Assembly (NCBI RefSeq): GCF_019357415.1
Contig: NZ_CP048410.1
Coordinates: 2,141,001-2,205,000 of the forward strand
Length of the DNA stretch: 64,000 bases
Source of the DNA: Gramella sp. MT6
GTDB lineage: Bacteria; Bacteroidota; Bacteroidia; Flavobacteriales; Flavobacteriaceae
Direction of reading: 5' to 3'
Part shown: positions 1-8,100 of the stretch, one piece after another
Layout of the letters: the number at the start of each line of letters is the position of its first letter
How positions within the stretch are numbered: position 1 is the stretch's first letter
Translations under genes and position numbers: made by a program
The notes under the pieces: generated by a model
The model's database searches: none
What the model saw: only the letters and a program-made list of their open reading frames with translations
What the model was told of the DNA's origin: nothing

Positions 1-2
1 CT

Positions 3-1208
3 CTTCGGAAAAAGGACATTCCATATAGAATTTATGGCGGACTTTCTTTCTACCAGAGAAAGGAGATCAAGGATGTACTTTCCTATTTACGCTTAATTCT
101 GAATCCAAAAGATGAGGAGGCCTTAAAGAGGGTAATTAATTATCCTTCTCGAGGTATCGGGATGACCACCATGGACAGGCTGGCGATCGCGGCCAAAGAA
201 CATAACAGGTCCATTTTTGAAGTTATTGAGAATATCAAAAATCTTAACCTGAATATCAACCGCGGAACTCAGACCAAACTTGAGAATTTTGTGAACATGA
301 TCAAGAGTTTCGCCATCATGAACGAAACAAGTGATGCTTTCCAGGTGGCAGAAACCGTGACCAAAAAGACGGGTTTGGTTCAGGAACTTAAGAAAGATGG
401 TACGCCAGAAGGTATTGCCAGAATTGAAAATATTGAGGAATTGCTGAACGGTATTCGCGATTTCGTAGAAGGGCAACGAGAACTTGCCGATACTACCGGT
501 TCGCTTTCCGAATTTCTTGAAGATGTAGCTTTGGCAACAGATCTGGATAATGATACCGGAGATGATGACCGGGTGGCATTGATGACCATTCACCTGGCAA
601 AAGGGCTTGAATTCCCTTATGTTTATATAGTAGGGATGGAGGAAGATCTTTTCCCATCTGCTATGAGTATGAATACCCGTAGTGAACTGGAAGAGGAGAG
701 AAGGTTGTTTTATGTGGCCTTAACACGTGCCGAAAAACAGGCGTATTTGACTTATACTTTATCTCGTTACAGGTGGGGAAAACTGGTAGATGCCGAGCCT
801 AGTAGGTTCATCGAGGAGATAGATGATCAATACTTGGAATTAATGGTGCCTCAAGATGACTATAAATACAAGCCTTTGATAAATACCGACATTTTCGGGG
901 ATGAGGTTGATAAGAGTAAATTAAGGCAGACCAAACCAAAAAGTGGAACTCCGCCGCCGGCTCATAAGCCATCTCAGGAGCAATTGCGCAAACTGCGCAA
1001 GCTGAAACCAGCTTCGCCCGAACCTGAAAAGGCCAGAAATACCATTGAGCTTTCTGAAGGAAATGAAGTGGAACATTTGAGATTTGGTAAAGGTAAAGTG
1101 CTTAAGATCGAAGGAGTTGGCCAGGATAAAAAGGCAGAGATCGATTTTCAGCAAGGAGGAATAAAGAAGCTTCTACTTCGATTTGCCAAGTTGAAAGTCC
1201 TATCTTAA
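3..1208 (+). CDS. UvrD/PcrA-type ATP-dependent DNA helicase, C-terminal part (5' cut by window edge)
   Basis: This is the last ~400 residues of a superfamily 1A DNA helicase, an ATP-driven 3'-5' translocase family used in excision and mismatch repair and in clearing stalled complexes. The frame is open from base 3, so the start and Walker A lie outside the window. Visible are YRIYGGLSFYQRKEIKD near the left edge (helicase core region), motif V (MTIHLAKGLEF) and motif VI (FYVALTRAEK). The final ~50 residues (HLRFGKGKVLKIEG) resemble the Tudor-like tail of PcrA/UvrD, which contacts RNA polymerase in studied members. That tail makes UvrD/PcrA more likely than Rep. A hairpin terminator lies about 105 nt downstream. 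Confidence 0.93.
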   Translation, partial: LRKKDIPYRIYGGLSFYQRKEIKDVLSYLRLILNPKDEEALKRVINYPSRGIGMTTMDRLAIAAKEHNRSIFEVIENIKNLNLNINRGTQTKLENFVNMIKSFAIMNETSDAFQVAETVTKKTGLVQELKKDGTPEGIARIENIEELLNGIRDFVEGQRELADTTGSLSEFLEDVALATDLDNDTGDDDRVALMTIHLAKGLEFPYVYIVGMEEDLFPSAMSMNTRSELEEERRLFYVALTRAEKQAYLTYTLSRYRWGKLVDAEPSRFIEEIDDQYLELMVPQDDYKYKPLINTDIFGDEVDKSKLRQTKPKSGTPPPAHKPSQEQLRKLRKLKPASPEPEKARNTIELSEGNEVEHLRFGKGKVLKIEGVGQDKKAEIDFQQGGIKKLLLRFAKLKVLS

Positions 1209-1250
1209 AAGAATTTGCATTTAAAACGTATAAAATACATATATTAGCAC

Positions 1251-1337
1251 AGAGAATTAGATGCTCCCTACAATCATCTGATTTTTAAGAATCAAACAAA
1301 AAAACTTTTTGGAGAGACCTTTTAGGTCTCTTTTTTT
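1251..1337 (+). ncRNA. candidate small RNA or structured 3' leader behind the helicase gene
   Basis: An 85-nt stretch between the helicase stop and a strong terminator can form three consecutive hairpins: AGATG (1259-1263) with CATCT (1275-1279), TGATT (1279-1283) with AATCA (1290-1294), and the terminator stem at 1314-1330. Upstream, TTTG (1214-1217) and TATATTAG (1240-1247) resemble a Bacteroidota -33/-7 promoter with a 22-nt spacer and one mismatch in the -7 box. No coding frame is evident. It could equally be only the 3' UTR of the helicase mRNA. The first two hairpins are short and share one base, so this is a weak call. Confidence 0.22.
1314..1337 (+). terminator. intrinsic terminator
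   Basis: A perfect 7-bp stem GAGACCT / AGGTCTC closes a TTT loop and is followed by seven T residues. It ends the helicase transcript or the candidate small RNA. Confidence 0.85.
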
Positions 1338-1517
1338 ATATCCTGAAATTTGAATCCAGGAAATAACCTGATTTAATCTGCTTTTTCTATCCCTGCTTTC
1401 ACTTGAATATTTAATAAGGTTAGGTTCATTTTGTTAAAAATGATGTAAAAAACGTTTCAGCTGCCTCACTTAGGGAAGGAGATCGACGAATATTCTTTAA
1501 ATTGAAAAGAAAAAATT

Positions 1518-1730
1518 ATGATAAGAGAAGGAAGCGAAGTAAAATGGAAATGGGGTAACGGGACCGCCACGGGGAAAGTGATTTCTACATATACTGAAGA
1601 AGTTACTAAGGAAATCGATGGCAGTAAGATTACTCGAAAAGGGAAGGAAGGAGAAAAAGCTTTGTATATTGAACAGGAAGATGGTAGTAAAGTGCTGAAA
1701 TTAGAAAGTGAAGTTGAAAAAGCAGATTAA
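1518..1730 (+). CDS. DUF2945 / HVA1-type Tudor-like small protein
   Basis: A 70-residue soluble protein matching the DUF2945 family (hypervirulence-associated TUDOR domain) by its opening VKWKWGNGTATGKVIS, by its all-beta character, and by a charged C-terminal half ending LESEVEKAD. Members are small SH3/Tudor-like barrels of unknown function, often in stress-related contexts. It has no signal peptide or membrane segment. It stands alone after the upstream terminator, and the gene behind it (YciO) starts 62 nt later in the same direction, so the two may share a transcript. The family call is confident; no biochemical role can be assigned. Confidence 0.8.
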   Translation: MIREGSEVKWKWGNGTATGKVISTYTEEVTKEIDGSKITRKGKEGEKALYIEQEDGSKVLKLESEVEKAD

Positions 1731-1792
1731 AAACAAGTTCTGTAACCAACTTCAAAATTTATAATTATTAATAGGTTTTAAAGAAAAAAATT

Positions 1793-2413
1793 ATGGCTGA
1801 ATTACTAAGAATTTATGACGAGAACCCGGCTCCAAAACATATTAATAAAGTAGTTGAAACCCTTAGAAAGGGCGGACTTATAATTTACCCTACAGATACT
1901 ATTTACGGTTTAGGCTGTGACATTACCAATGTATCTGCACTGGAAAAGATCGCGCAGATCAAAAATGTAAAGCTTGAGAAAGCTAATTTTTCTTTTATAT
2001 GTGAGGACCTTAGTAATCTTTCAGATTATGTGAAACAGATTGATTCAGCTACTTTTAAGATCCTTAAGAGGTGTCTTCCCGGTCCTTATACCTTTATTCT
2101 TCCCGGGGGGAACAATCTGCCAAATGTCTTCAAAAAGAAAAAAACGGTTGGGATACGGGTACCAGATAATAACATCTGTAGAGCAATTGTGAGCGGACTT
2201 GGAAACCCTATTGTTTCAACCTCGATTAGGGATGAGGATGAGGTGCTGGAATATTCCACAGACCCTGAACTTATCAGAGAAAAATGGGACCACCTGGTTG
2301 ATCTCGTTATCGATGGTGGATATGGGGATAATATACCTTCTACAGTAATAGATCTTACAACGGAAGAGCCAGAAGTGATACGAGAAGGAAAGGGAAGCAT
2401 CGAGATCATGTGA
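1793..2413 (+). CDS. yciO: YciO-type member of the Sua5/YrdC/YciO family
   Basis: A 206-residue YrdC-fold protein. The N-terminal LRKGGLIIYPTDTIYGLGCD is the family hallmark. The rest follows E. coli YciO rather than TsaC: NFSFICEDLSNLSDY replaces the lysine/arginine-rich KxR segment, the STSAN signature is STSIRDEDE, and the end reads TVIDLTTEEPEVIREG. TsaC/Sua5 make threonylcarbamoyl-AMP for the tRNA t6A modification. YciO binds RNA or nucleotides but its physiological role is less settled. A canonical TsaC is encoded at 41508-42077, so this copy is probably not the main t6A enzyme. Databases often name it L-threonylcarbamoyladenylate synthase. Confidence 0.85.
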   Translation: MAELLRIYDENPAPKHINKVVETLRKGGLIIYPTDTIYGLGCDITNVSALEKIAQIKNVKLEKANFSFICEDLSNLSDYVKQIDSATFKILKRCLPGPYTFILPGGNNLPNVFKKKKTVGIRVPDNNICRAIVSGLGNPIVSTSIRDEDEVLEYSTDPELIREKWDHLVDLVIDGGYGDNIPSTVIDLTTEEPEVIREGKGSIEIM

Positions 2414-2518
2414 AATTTTCATAAAATTCTCTAGTTGCTAGTTAATTACATTCTAAAGTAGGTTCTATTTTAGCTAGTATCCTATAACATTCATACTTTA
2501 AATAAAAAATTGAATGTT

Positions 2519-3355
2519 ATGAGTTTTATCGAGACTACAAGTAAAGAAAAAGGAAAGCACATCAATCTTTATTATGAGGATTATGGAGAAGGAAAACCAG
2601 TTATCCTAATTCATGGCTGGCCGTTAAGTCACAGAATGTGGGAATACCAGATCAATTCAATCGTTGAGGCAGGGTTTAGATGTATAGCATATGATAGGAG
2701 AGGATTTGGAGATAGCGATAAGCCCTGGACAAATTACGACTATAATACCCTTGCTAAAGACCTTGAAGATATCATTACTAAACTAGAACTTTCAGAAGTT
2801 ACTATCATCGGTTTTTCTATGGGAGGTGGTGAAGTAGCCCACTATATTGGTAATTATGGTAGTTCCAAACTTTCTAAAGCAGCGCTAATATCAGCCGTTC
2901 CTCCATTTATGCTGAAGACAGAGGATAATCCTGAGGGGCTGGAAAAAGAAGTTTTTGAGGGTTTTAAAAAGGAGATCAAAAAGGACCGACCCTCTTTTCT
3001 GCAGGGATTCGGAAAGCAATTCGTGAACTTTGATAAGGTTGGAGACAGAATAAGCCAGGAAATGGCCGATTATTACTGGTCTATTGCCTGCAAGGCTTCA
3101 CCTAACGCTACTTTAGATTGTATAGATTCTTTCGGACTTACAGATTTTAGAGAGGATCTTGAAAAGTTTGATATACCTACTTTGGTGGTGCATGGGGATG
3201 CAGATCAAATTGTACCAATTGAGATCTCTGGAAAGAAAAGTGCGGAACTAATTGCGAATAGTGAATATCATGTCATTGAAGAAGCACCGCATGGCCTGGT
3301 ATTAACTCATACTGCTGAATTTAATAAGATCTTGCTGGATTTTCTGAAGTCGTAA
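2519..3355 (+). CDS. alpha/beta hydrolase (arylesterase/non-heme chloroperoxidase-like)
   Basis: A 278-residue alpha/beta-hydrolase fold enzyme. The oxyanion region is IHGWPLSHRMW (31-41). The nucleophile elbow GFSMGG has Ser100, the acid is Asp229 in HGDADQIVP, and the base is His258 in EAPHGL, giving a complete catalytic triad. This resembles cofactor-free haloperoxidases and aryl esterases; the substrate is unknown. ATG at 2519 is preferred over an in-frame TTG at 2510. There is no signal peptide, so it should be cytoplasmic. It is monocistronic, with 105 nt upstream and a strong terminator 7 nt after the stop. Confidence 0.85.
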   Translation: MSFIETTSKEKGKHINLYYEDYGEGKPVILIHGWPLSHRMWEYQINSIVEAGFRCIAYDRRGFGDSDKPWTNYDYNTLAKDLEDIITKLELSEVTIIGFSMGGGEVAHYIGNYGSSKLSKAALISAVPPFMLKTEDNPEGLEKEVFEGFKKEIKKDRPSFLQGFGKQFVNFDKVGDRISQEMADYYWSIACKASPNATLDCIDSFGLTDFREDLEKFDIPTLVVHGDADQIVPIEISGKKSAELIANSEYHVIEEAPHGLVLTHTAEFNKILLDFLKS

Positions 3356-3361
3356 AAAATT

Positions 3362-3387
3362 AAAGCCCTGCATCTGCAGGGCTTTTT
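3362..3387. terminator. bidirectional intrinsic terminator
   Basis: An 11-bp stem AAAGCCCTGCA / TGCAGGGCTTT with a TC loop and a T run. It lies between the convergent hydrolase and lipoprotein genes and can serve both. The stem is almost identical to the one at 4581-4606. Confidence 0.9.
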
Positions 3388-3400
3388 CCTATTGGAAAGA

Positions 3401-4498
3401 TTACAAAACCATGGTTTCATAATATTCAATAAAATATTGATGTACTTCTTCCGGACTTAAGATGAAACCTTTCTTTTGAGAGGATTCTGCAAGCTCATAT
3501 GCAAGCCTGGCAGCCGCCAGTCTTTGTTCCGGGGTTCCATGATGATGATCGCTAAAGGTCAGGCAATCTCCCACGTTATACGATAGTCTGAAATAATCTT
3601 CAATTCGTTTCCAATTGTAGGTAGCACCGCGTTTGTGAGTCATGTAGTAAGCAGCTGCAAAATCTGCTTCAAGCTCAAAAAATCTTGACCTTTCTGCTGC
3701 GCTGTCTAACTGATCCATATAATCCCAGTCTTCATCATTTTCAAATTGAGCCTGGTGCCACCATTCATGAGAAAGTATCGAGGTAAAAGCAATATCTCCA
3801 TCTATACCTATAGCAATTAAACTTTCCAGCAGACCATCACCAATTACGAGTAGTCCGTTAGACCGGGTAAAGGCATCCAGTGCGAAATAAGGATTTTCAG
3901 GAATATTACCTGTTTGTGCATTTAACTCCAGCAAGGCATCTGCCTTTTCATATGCCTCATCTCTATTACGTACCGTCCGGTCAAAGCTTTCGATCATATC
4001 GGTTAGGGTTTCTCTATCATTAAGAGTAGCTGTATGAAGACCATTAAGGGTGATCTCACGGTCCAGGCTCCAGAATTTTGTTAATTCCCTGATTCGTTTT
4101 TTTGCTAACTTGTCATACTCACCATTGGCCCCGTAATAATTATCTCCAATATAATAAGTGACATACCGGCGATTTAGATCGGCGTAATAATTAATAAGCT
4201 CAAAATCGAACAGGGGATCACTAATAAGCGTGTCAAAATACTCCTGAAGCACCTCCCCAAAGTCAGTCATTTGGCAGTCAGCCGCATAGATTTCATCAGA
4301 AAATATTTCACTTACGGCATAGCTTATGGGTTCTGGTTTGGTATAAACGAAACTGTTCTTATTATAGTTCTCGCTTAGGGGAGCGGTATCAGTTAGTTTG
4401 GATTCTGCAGAAATAGGATCATCTACGGAACAGGATTGAAAGGTGTACGCACACAAAAAGGCACCAAGACACCAGATGTAAACATCGGTCTTCTTCAT
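3401..4498 (-). CDS. putative zinc metallopeptidase lipoprotein (HEWWH motif)
   Basis: A 365-residue predicted lipoprotein. A short hydrophobic start leads to a lipobox-like FQSC with Cys23, so the protein is probably anchored in a membrane. The C-terminal third has HEWWH (244-248) preceded by SILS. About 29 residues later comes FELEADFAAAYYMT, where Glu277 would be the third zinc ligand. This is followed by HHHGTPEQRLAAARLA, which recalls the HP...R segment of M48 peptidases. The spacing fits an M48-like gluzincin. The N-terminal 230 residues match nothing I recognise. The gene is monocistronic, bracketed by two near-identical terminators. Substrate unknown; the protease call rests on motifs only. 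Confidence 0.6.
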   Translation of the reverse strand: MKKTDVYIWCLGAFLCAYTFQSCSVDDPISAESKLTDTAPLSENYNKNSFVYTKPEPISYAVSEIFSDEIYAADCQMTDFGEVLQEYFDTLISDPLFDFELINYYADLNRRYVTYYIGDNYYGANGEYDKLAKKRIRELTKFWSLDREITLNGLHTATLNDRETLTDMIESFDRTVRNRDEAYEKADALLELNAQTGNIPENPYFALDAFTRSNGLLVIGDGLLESLIAIGIDGDIAFTSILSHEWWHQAQFENDEDWDYMDQLDSAAERSRFFELEADFAAAYYMTHKRGATYNWKRIEDYFRLSYNVGDCLTFSDHHHGTPEQRLAAARLAYELAESSQKKGFILSPEEVHQYFIEYYETMVL

Positions 4499-4575
4499 AG
4501 CATCAAAATTTAGGTGTGGTTGGTTATGACTAAAATAATATAAAATACTGATTTTTAAGCTTCTGAGTTCTTAAA

Positions 4576-4606
4576 ATAAAAAAAGCCCTGCATTTGCAGG
4601 GCTTTT
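4576..4606 (-). terminator. intrinsic terminator of the OmpA-family gene
   Basis: The 12-bp stem 4581-4592 pairs with 4595-4606. Read on the minus strand it is followed by a run of seven T, placing it just after the OmpA-family stop. Its stem nearly repeats that at 3362-3385. Confidence 0.88.
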
Positions 4607-4627
4607 CAAATATATTTTATTGGATGC

Positions 4628-5473
4628 TTACTCCGGGTTAGAAGTCGCTTTTTCCATTCCTTCTTCAATCATACTGTAGAATTGATCAAGCTTAGGAAGA
4701 ACAACAATTCTTGTTCTTCTGTTCTTAGCACGACCCTCAGCAGTTTCATTAGTGGCAACAGGGATGTAGTAAGATCTACCTGCAGCAGTCATACGAGCTG
4801 GTTCAACACCAAAATCGTCCTGAAGAACTCTTACTACAGAAGTTGCACGTTTTACGCTAAGATCCCAGTTATCTTCGAACATTGAAGTGCTAATTGGCTT
4901 GTCATCTGTGTGACCTTCAACCATAAACTCGATGTTTGGCTTGTTCTTTACAACTGTAGCAACTTTTCCAAGTACTTCTTTTGCACGAGGAGTAATATTG
5001 TAACGACCGCTATCAAATAATAATTTATCTGAAATAGATACATAAACAACACCTTTTTCTACGTTGATCTCGATGTCCTCATCACTCATATTACCAAGAG
5101 CACCTTTAAGGCTTGTAACTAAAGCTAGAGTAACAGAATCTTTCTTATTTATAGCATCCTGCATAGAACGAATCGCAAGATCCTTTTCTTTAATGCTTTC
5201 TAAAGAACGCTCAAGGTTCTCAGCTTCTTTCTTAGAAAGAGTTGCCAGGTCACCTACATTATTTAGAAGAGCAGCATTTGTATTGTTAAGTCGAGTAATC
5301 TCAGTAGTCATTCTTTCTTTTTCGTCCAGACATGAATTCAATTTAACCGTAGCGGTGTTCAATTGATCTTGAGTTTCTCTTTGCTTGGTTTCCAGTTCGT
5401 TGTATTTTTTCTGTGAAACACATGAAGATAGCAAAATGGCAGCTGTTGCCGACAAAAGCATGATTTTTTTCAT
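4628..5473 (-). CDS. OmpA-family peptidoglycan-binding lipoprotein
   Basis: A 281-residue outer-membrane lipoprotein with signal peptide and lipobox LLSSC (Cys18). Residues ~25-115 are a heptad-like, Lys/Glu/Asn-rich coiled coil (SQKKYNELETKQRETQ). Residues ~145-265 form an OmpA/MotB domain with LLFDSGRYNITPRAKEVL, VEGHTDDKP and RAKNRRTRIVVLPK, the latter two holding the Asp and Arg that bind diaminopimelate in the family. It likely tethers the outer membrane to peptidoglycan. A -7-like element occurs 37 nt upstream. It is probably monocistronic, ending at the terminator at 4576-4606. Confidence 0.9.
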   Translation of the reverse strand: MKKIMLLSATAAILLSSCVSQKKYNELETKQRETQDQLNTATVKLNSCLDEKERMTTEITRLNNTNAALLNNVGDLATLSKKEAENLERSLESIKEKDLAIRSMQDAINKKDSVTLALVTSLKGALGNMSDEDIEINVEKGVVYVSISDKLLFDSGRYNITPRAKEVLGKVATVVKNKPNIEFMVEGHTDDKPISTSMFEDNWDLSVKRATSVVRVLQDDFGVEPARMTAAGRSYYIPVATNETAEGRAKNRRTRIVVLPKLDQFYSMIEEGMEKATSNPE

Positions 5474-5509
5474 AATTCGTTTCTTATAAATTTAAATTGT
5501 TAGAATGCC

Positions 5510-5517
5510 CAAAAATA
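5510..5517 (-). promoter_or_regulatory. -7 element (TATTTTTG) upstream of the OmpA-family gene
   Basis: Matches TAnnTTTG on the minus strand, 36 nt before the ATG at 5473. No convincing -33 TTTG is visible. Confidence 0.4.
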
Positions 5518-5571
5518 TCAAAAAAATAATAAGACGGAAGGGTATTTTAACAATTCCTTTTTTAAATATTC

Positions 5572-6564
5572 CTAAAGTTCGCTGAATTTGTTTTTTCGCA
5601 GAAAATAATGGGCGAATACTATAGATCTAATTATATAGTATTTCCTGAAAATGAATACTTTCGGCCTTTTTCTTCTAATCCTCCCCAAATGTCTATAGAA
5701 GCTGGCGTGCGCTTCCAGAATAGCAAAGAAATGATTGAATTTTCCTTCAAAAATGAACTTTATTCCTGCAAATCCATCAAGGACCATTCTACTGAAAAGA
5801 ATAAAGTAAACTTTAGAGGGTTCTACATTCTTCGTTATTAAAAAAAGACTGTTCCTGAAATTAAAAAAAGTCTTTTTAGGGTTCATTTCAGCTAATGTTG
5901 CTCCACCAACATGAAATACCCTGGAAGCACTTACATATTTTATCCTGTATCCTGCATTCTGGAGCCTCCAACAAAGATCAATTTCCTCCTGGTGTGCGAA
6001 GAAATCTTCATCCAGGCCACCAATCTCTGCAAATGCATCTTTTCGCACGGCTAGACAGGCGCCACTGGCCCAGAAAATATACTGGTCGTCATTATATTGT
6101 CCATGGTCTTCTTCGAGTTCCTGGAATATGCGCCCGCGACAAAAGGGATAACCAAATTTATCTATGAATCCTCCGGCCGCACCCGCATATTCAAAATGGC
6201 TTTTTTTCTTATAATCCAGGATCTTGGGCTGAACCGCAGCTGTTTTTGGTTCCTCCTTAAAGACTTTTATAATCGGTTGTAACCAGTTTTCAGTTACCTC
6301 AATATCGCTATTCAGTAAAATATGGATGTCTTCCGGGACAGATTTCAGGGCGAGATTATAGCCACCGGCATAACCGGCATTTGTGGCATTTTTGATAATT
6401 GTAACCTGCGGAAAATTATTTTCCAAAAAGCTGATAGAATCATCTGTAGATGCATTATCGGCTACATATATATGGGCATCTTCAGAATATTGAATCACAG
6501 ATAGAAGAAATTGTTCTAAAAGTTTTTTACCGTTCCAGTTAAGTATGACTACAGCTACCTTCAT
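5572..6564 (-). CDS. family 2 glycosyltransferase
   Basis: A 330-residue GT2 enzyme of the rhamnosyl/galactosyl-transferase type. The N-terminal VAVVILNWNGKKLLEQFL begins the GT-A fold, LLNSDIEV carries the metal-binding DxD-like motif, and FWASGACLAVRKDAF with EIGGLDEDFFAHQEEIDLCWR is the acceptor-side ED motif region. A basic C-terminal part (FRKYYIIRSIVFAHYFLRKNK) may sit at the membrane. The start ATG overlaps the stop of the upstream HsdR-N gene (TAATG), so they are co-transcribed. It is a distant paralog of the GT2 at 43173-44099. Donor and acceptor sugars are not predictable. Confidence 0.88.
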   Translation of the reverse strand: MKVAVVILNWNGKKLLEQFLLSVIQYSEDAHIYVADNASTDDSISFLENNFPQVTIIKNATNAGYAGGYNLALKSVPEDIHILLNSDIEVTENWLQPIIKVFKEEPKTAAVQPKILDYKKKSHFEYAGAAGGFIDKFGYPFCRGRIFQELEEDHGQYNDDQYIFWASGACLAVRKDAFAEIGGLDEDFFAHQEEIDLCWRLQNAGYRIKYVSASRVFHVGGATLAEMNPKKTFFNFRNSLFLITKNVEPSKVYFILFSRMVLDGFAGIKFIFEGKFNHFFAILEAHASFYRHLGRIRRKRPKVFIFRKYYIIRSIVFAHYFLRKNKFSEL

Positions 6565-7010
6565 TATCGTATATATTCCGGGAGTTCCTTTAAAAAGATA
6601 TAATTTTCATTTTCATAATCCATCTGGCAATAGAAATGTTCCAGTCCATTAGTGACCATTAAATAATTTGCCTTTAAGGTGAGATTATAGCGGGCAATCT
6701 GGTCAAAAGTATCCTGGGTGATCTTAACAGATGGAGCTTTACATTCCACTATGATCTGAATATTCCCTTCAGGTTGGAACACCACTATATCATATCTTTT
6801 AGTTAGGCCTGCGATCTTAAGTTGCTTTTCTACATTGATCAGGCTCAGAGGATAATTTTTTTCTGTCTGCAAAAATTTCACACAATGTTGTCTTACCCAT
6901 TCTTCCGGGGTTAGAATTACAAATTTTTTCCTCAGATCGTCAAAAACTGCTATTTTATTTTGATTATTTTTGAACCGAAACGAATATGGGGGGAAATTCA
7001 GTTTTTGCAT
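6564..7010 (-). CDS. orphan HsdR N-terminal-domain protein, PD-(D/E)xK nuclease fold
   Basis: A 148-residue protein consisting only of the type I restriction HsdR N-terminal nuclease-like domain. Catalytic landmarks are kept: RYDIVVF (Asp74), VECKAP (Glu89, Lys91) and a QxxxY motif in DQIARY (Gln104, Tyr108), as in RecB/HsdR nucleases. No helicase, HsdM or HsdS is nearby, so this is not a restriction system. It is divergent from holA, 83 nt away. The promoter at 7015-7046 places the transcription start almost on the ATG. Function is unknown; a DNA-repair or processing nuclease is possible. Confidence 0.82.
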   Translation of the reverse strand: MQKLNFPPYSFRFKNNQNKIAVFDDLRKKFVILTPEEWVRQHCVKFLQTEKNYPLSLINVEKQLKIAGLTKRYDIVVFQPEGNIQIIVECKAPSVKITQDTFDQIARYNLTLKANYLMVTNGLEHFYCQMDYENENYIFLKELPEYIR

Positions 7011-7014
7011 GTTT

Positions 7015-7046
7015 CAAAAGTAATAAAGAATATTACAGCCGTGCAA
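7015..7046 (-). promoter_or_regulatory. promoter of the HsdR-N/GT2 pair
   Basis: On the minus strand, TTG (7046-7044), a 21-nt spacer and TACTTTTG (7022-7015) match the Bacteroidota -33/-7 pattern. The -7 box ends 4 nt before the start codon, suggesting a leaderless or near-leaderless mRNA. Confidence 0.5.
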
Positions 7047-7093
7047 TTTAGTTTTTTTGAATTCCCTGAATCTAAATCTGCATCAAATTCCCT

Positions 7094-8098
7094 ATGGACG
7101 AAGCAAGACAAATCGTAACCGATATTCAGAAAGGAAATATTAAACCAATTTATTTCCTGATGGGTGAGGAGCCGTATTATGTAGATAAGATCTCAGATTT
7201 TATTGCAGAAAATATACTTTCTGAAGAAGAACGAGGTTTTAATCAAATGACCATCTACGGCCGTGATTCGAATATCGACGATATTGTGAGCAATGCCAAG
7301 CGCTATCCTATGATGGCCGAAAGGCAGGTGGTGATAGTAAAAGAAGCCCAGGACCTTTCCAGGACTATTGAAAAACTGGTAGATTATGCTGAAAATCCAC
7401 AACCAACAACGGTTCTAGTAGTTTGTTATAAGTATAAAAAGATCGATAAGCGTAAGAAACTTCACAAAGCCATTGCAAAAACAGGGGTGATATTTGAAGG
7501 GAAACGCATGTATGAGAACCAGGTAGGGGATTGGATCATGAAAACTCTTAAAGCAAGAGGTTTTGGGATTTCTCCTAAAGCTGCACAAATGCTGGTAGAG
7601 TTCCTGGGAACCGATCTTGGAAAGATAGATAATGAATTGCAGAAATTACAACTTATCTGTCCTGAAGGAACTACAATTAGCCCGGAGATCATTGAACAGA
7701 ATATAGGTATTAGTAAAGACTTCAATAATTTCGAGCTGAGGAAGGCGATAGGAGAGAAAGATACGTTGAAAGCACATCGTATTATCAATTATTTCTCCCA
7801 GAATCCAAAGGATAATCCTATGGTGGTTACCGTTTCATTATTATTCTCATATTTTTCTCAGATCCTTCAATATCATGGTTTAAAAGATAAGTCAAAAGGA
7901 GCCGTGGCTAAACAGCTTAAGGTGAATCCATATTTTGTAAGTGATTATGTGAATGCGGCCAGAAATTATCCCATGAAAAAAGTAAGTCACGCTATTAGTA
8001 TACTGCACGAGACCGATGTGAAAAGTAAGGGAGTTGGAGCAGCAAATGTTTCCCAGGGAGATCTACTTAAAGAACTGTTGGTGAAAATAATGAATTAA
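7094..8098 (+). CDS. holA: DNA polymerase III delta subunit
   Basis: A 334-residue clamp-loader delta subunit, which opens the beta sliding clamp during replication. It opens DEARQIVTDIQKGNIKPIYFLMGEEPYYVDKI, here recognisable by PIYFLMGEEPYYVDKISDFI, the typical delta start. LVVCYKYKKIDKRKKL and the helical C-terminal collar region with DLGKIDNELQKLQL follow. Length is normal for the family. It is the first gene of a plus-strand run: menA starts 2 nt after its stop, so the two are translationally close. The start is an ATG with an AT-rich upstream region and no clear Shine-Dalgarno, as usual in Bacteroidota. Confidence 0.95.
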   Translation: MDEARQIVTDIQKGNIKPIYFLMGEEPYYVDKISDFIAENILSEEERGFNQMTIYGRDSNIDDIVSNAKRYPMMAERQVVIVKEAQDLSRTIEKLVDYAENPQPTTVLVVCYKYKKIDKRKKLHKAIAKTGVIFEGKRMYENQVGDWIMKTLKARGFGISPKAAQMLVEFLGTDLGKIDNELQKLQLICPEGTTISPEIIEQNIGISKDFNNFELRKAIGEKDTLKAHRIINYFSQNPKDNPMVVTVSLLFSYFSQILQYHGLKDKSKGAVAKQLKVNPYFVSDYVNAARNYPMKKVSHAISILHETDVKSKGVGAANVSQGDLLKELLVKIMN

Positions 8099-8100
8099 TA

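Noticed and set aside
2510..2518. TTG start giving three extra residues on the alpha/beta hydrolase
   Set aside because: ATG at 2519 is in frame and gives the usual N-terminus; nothing supports the extension.
6564..7010. Restriction-modification system suggested by the HsdR-N domain
   Set aside because: No HsdM, HsdS or helicase domain within the window around it; the protein is a lone nuclease-fold domain.
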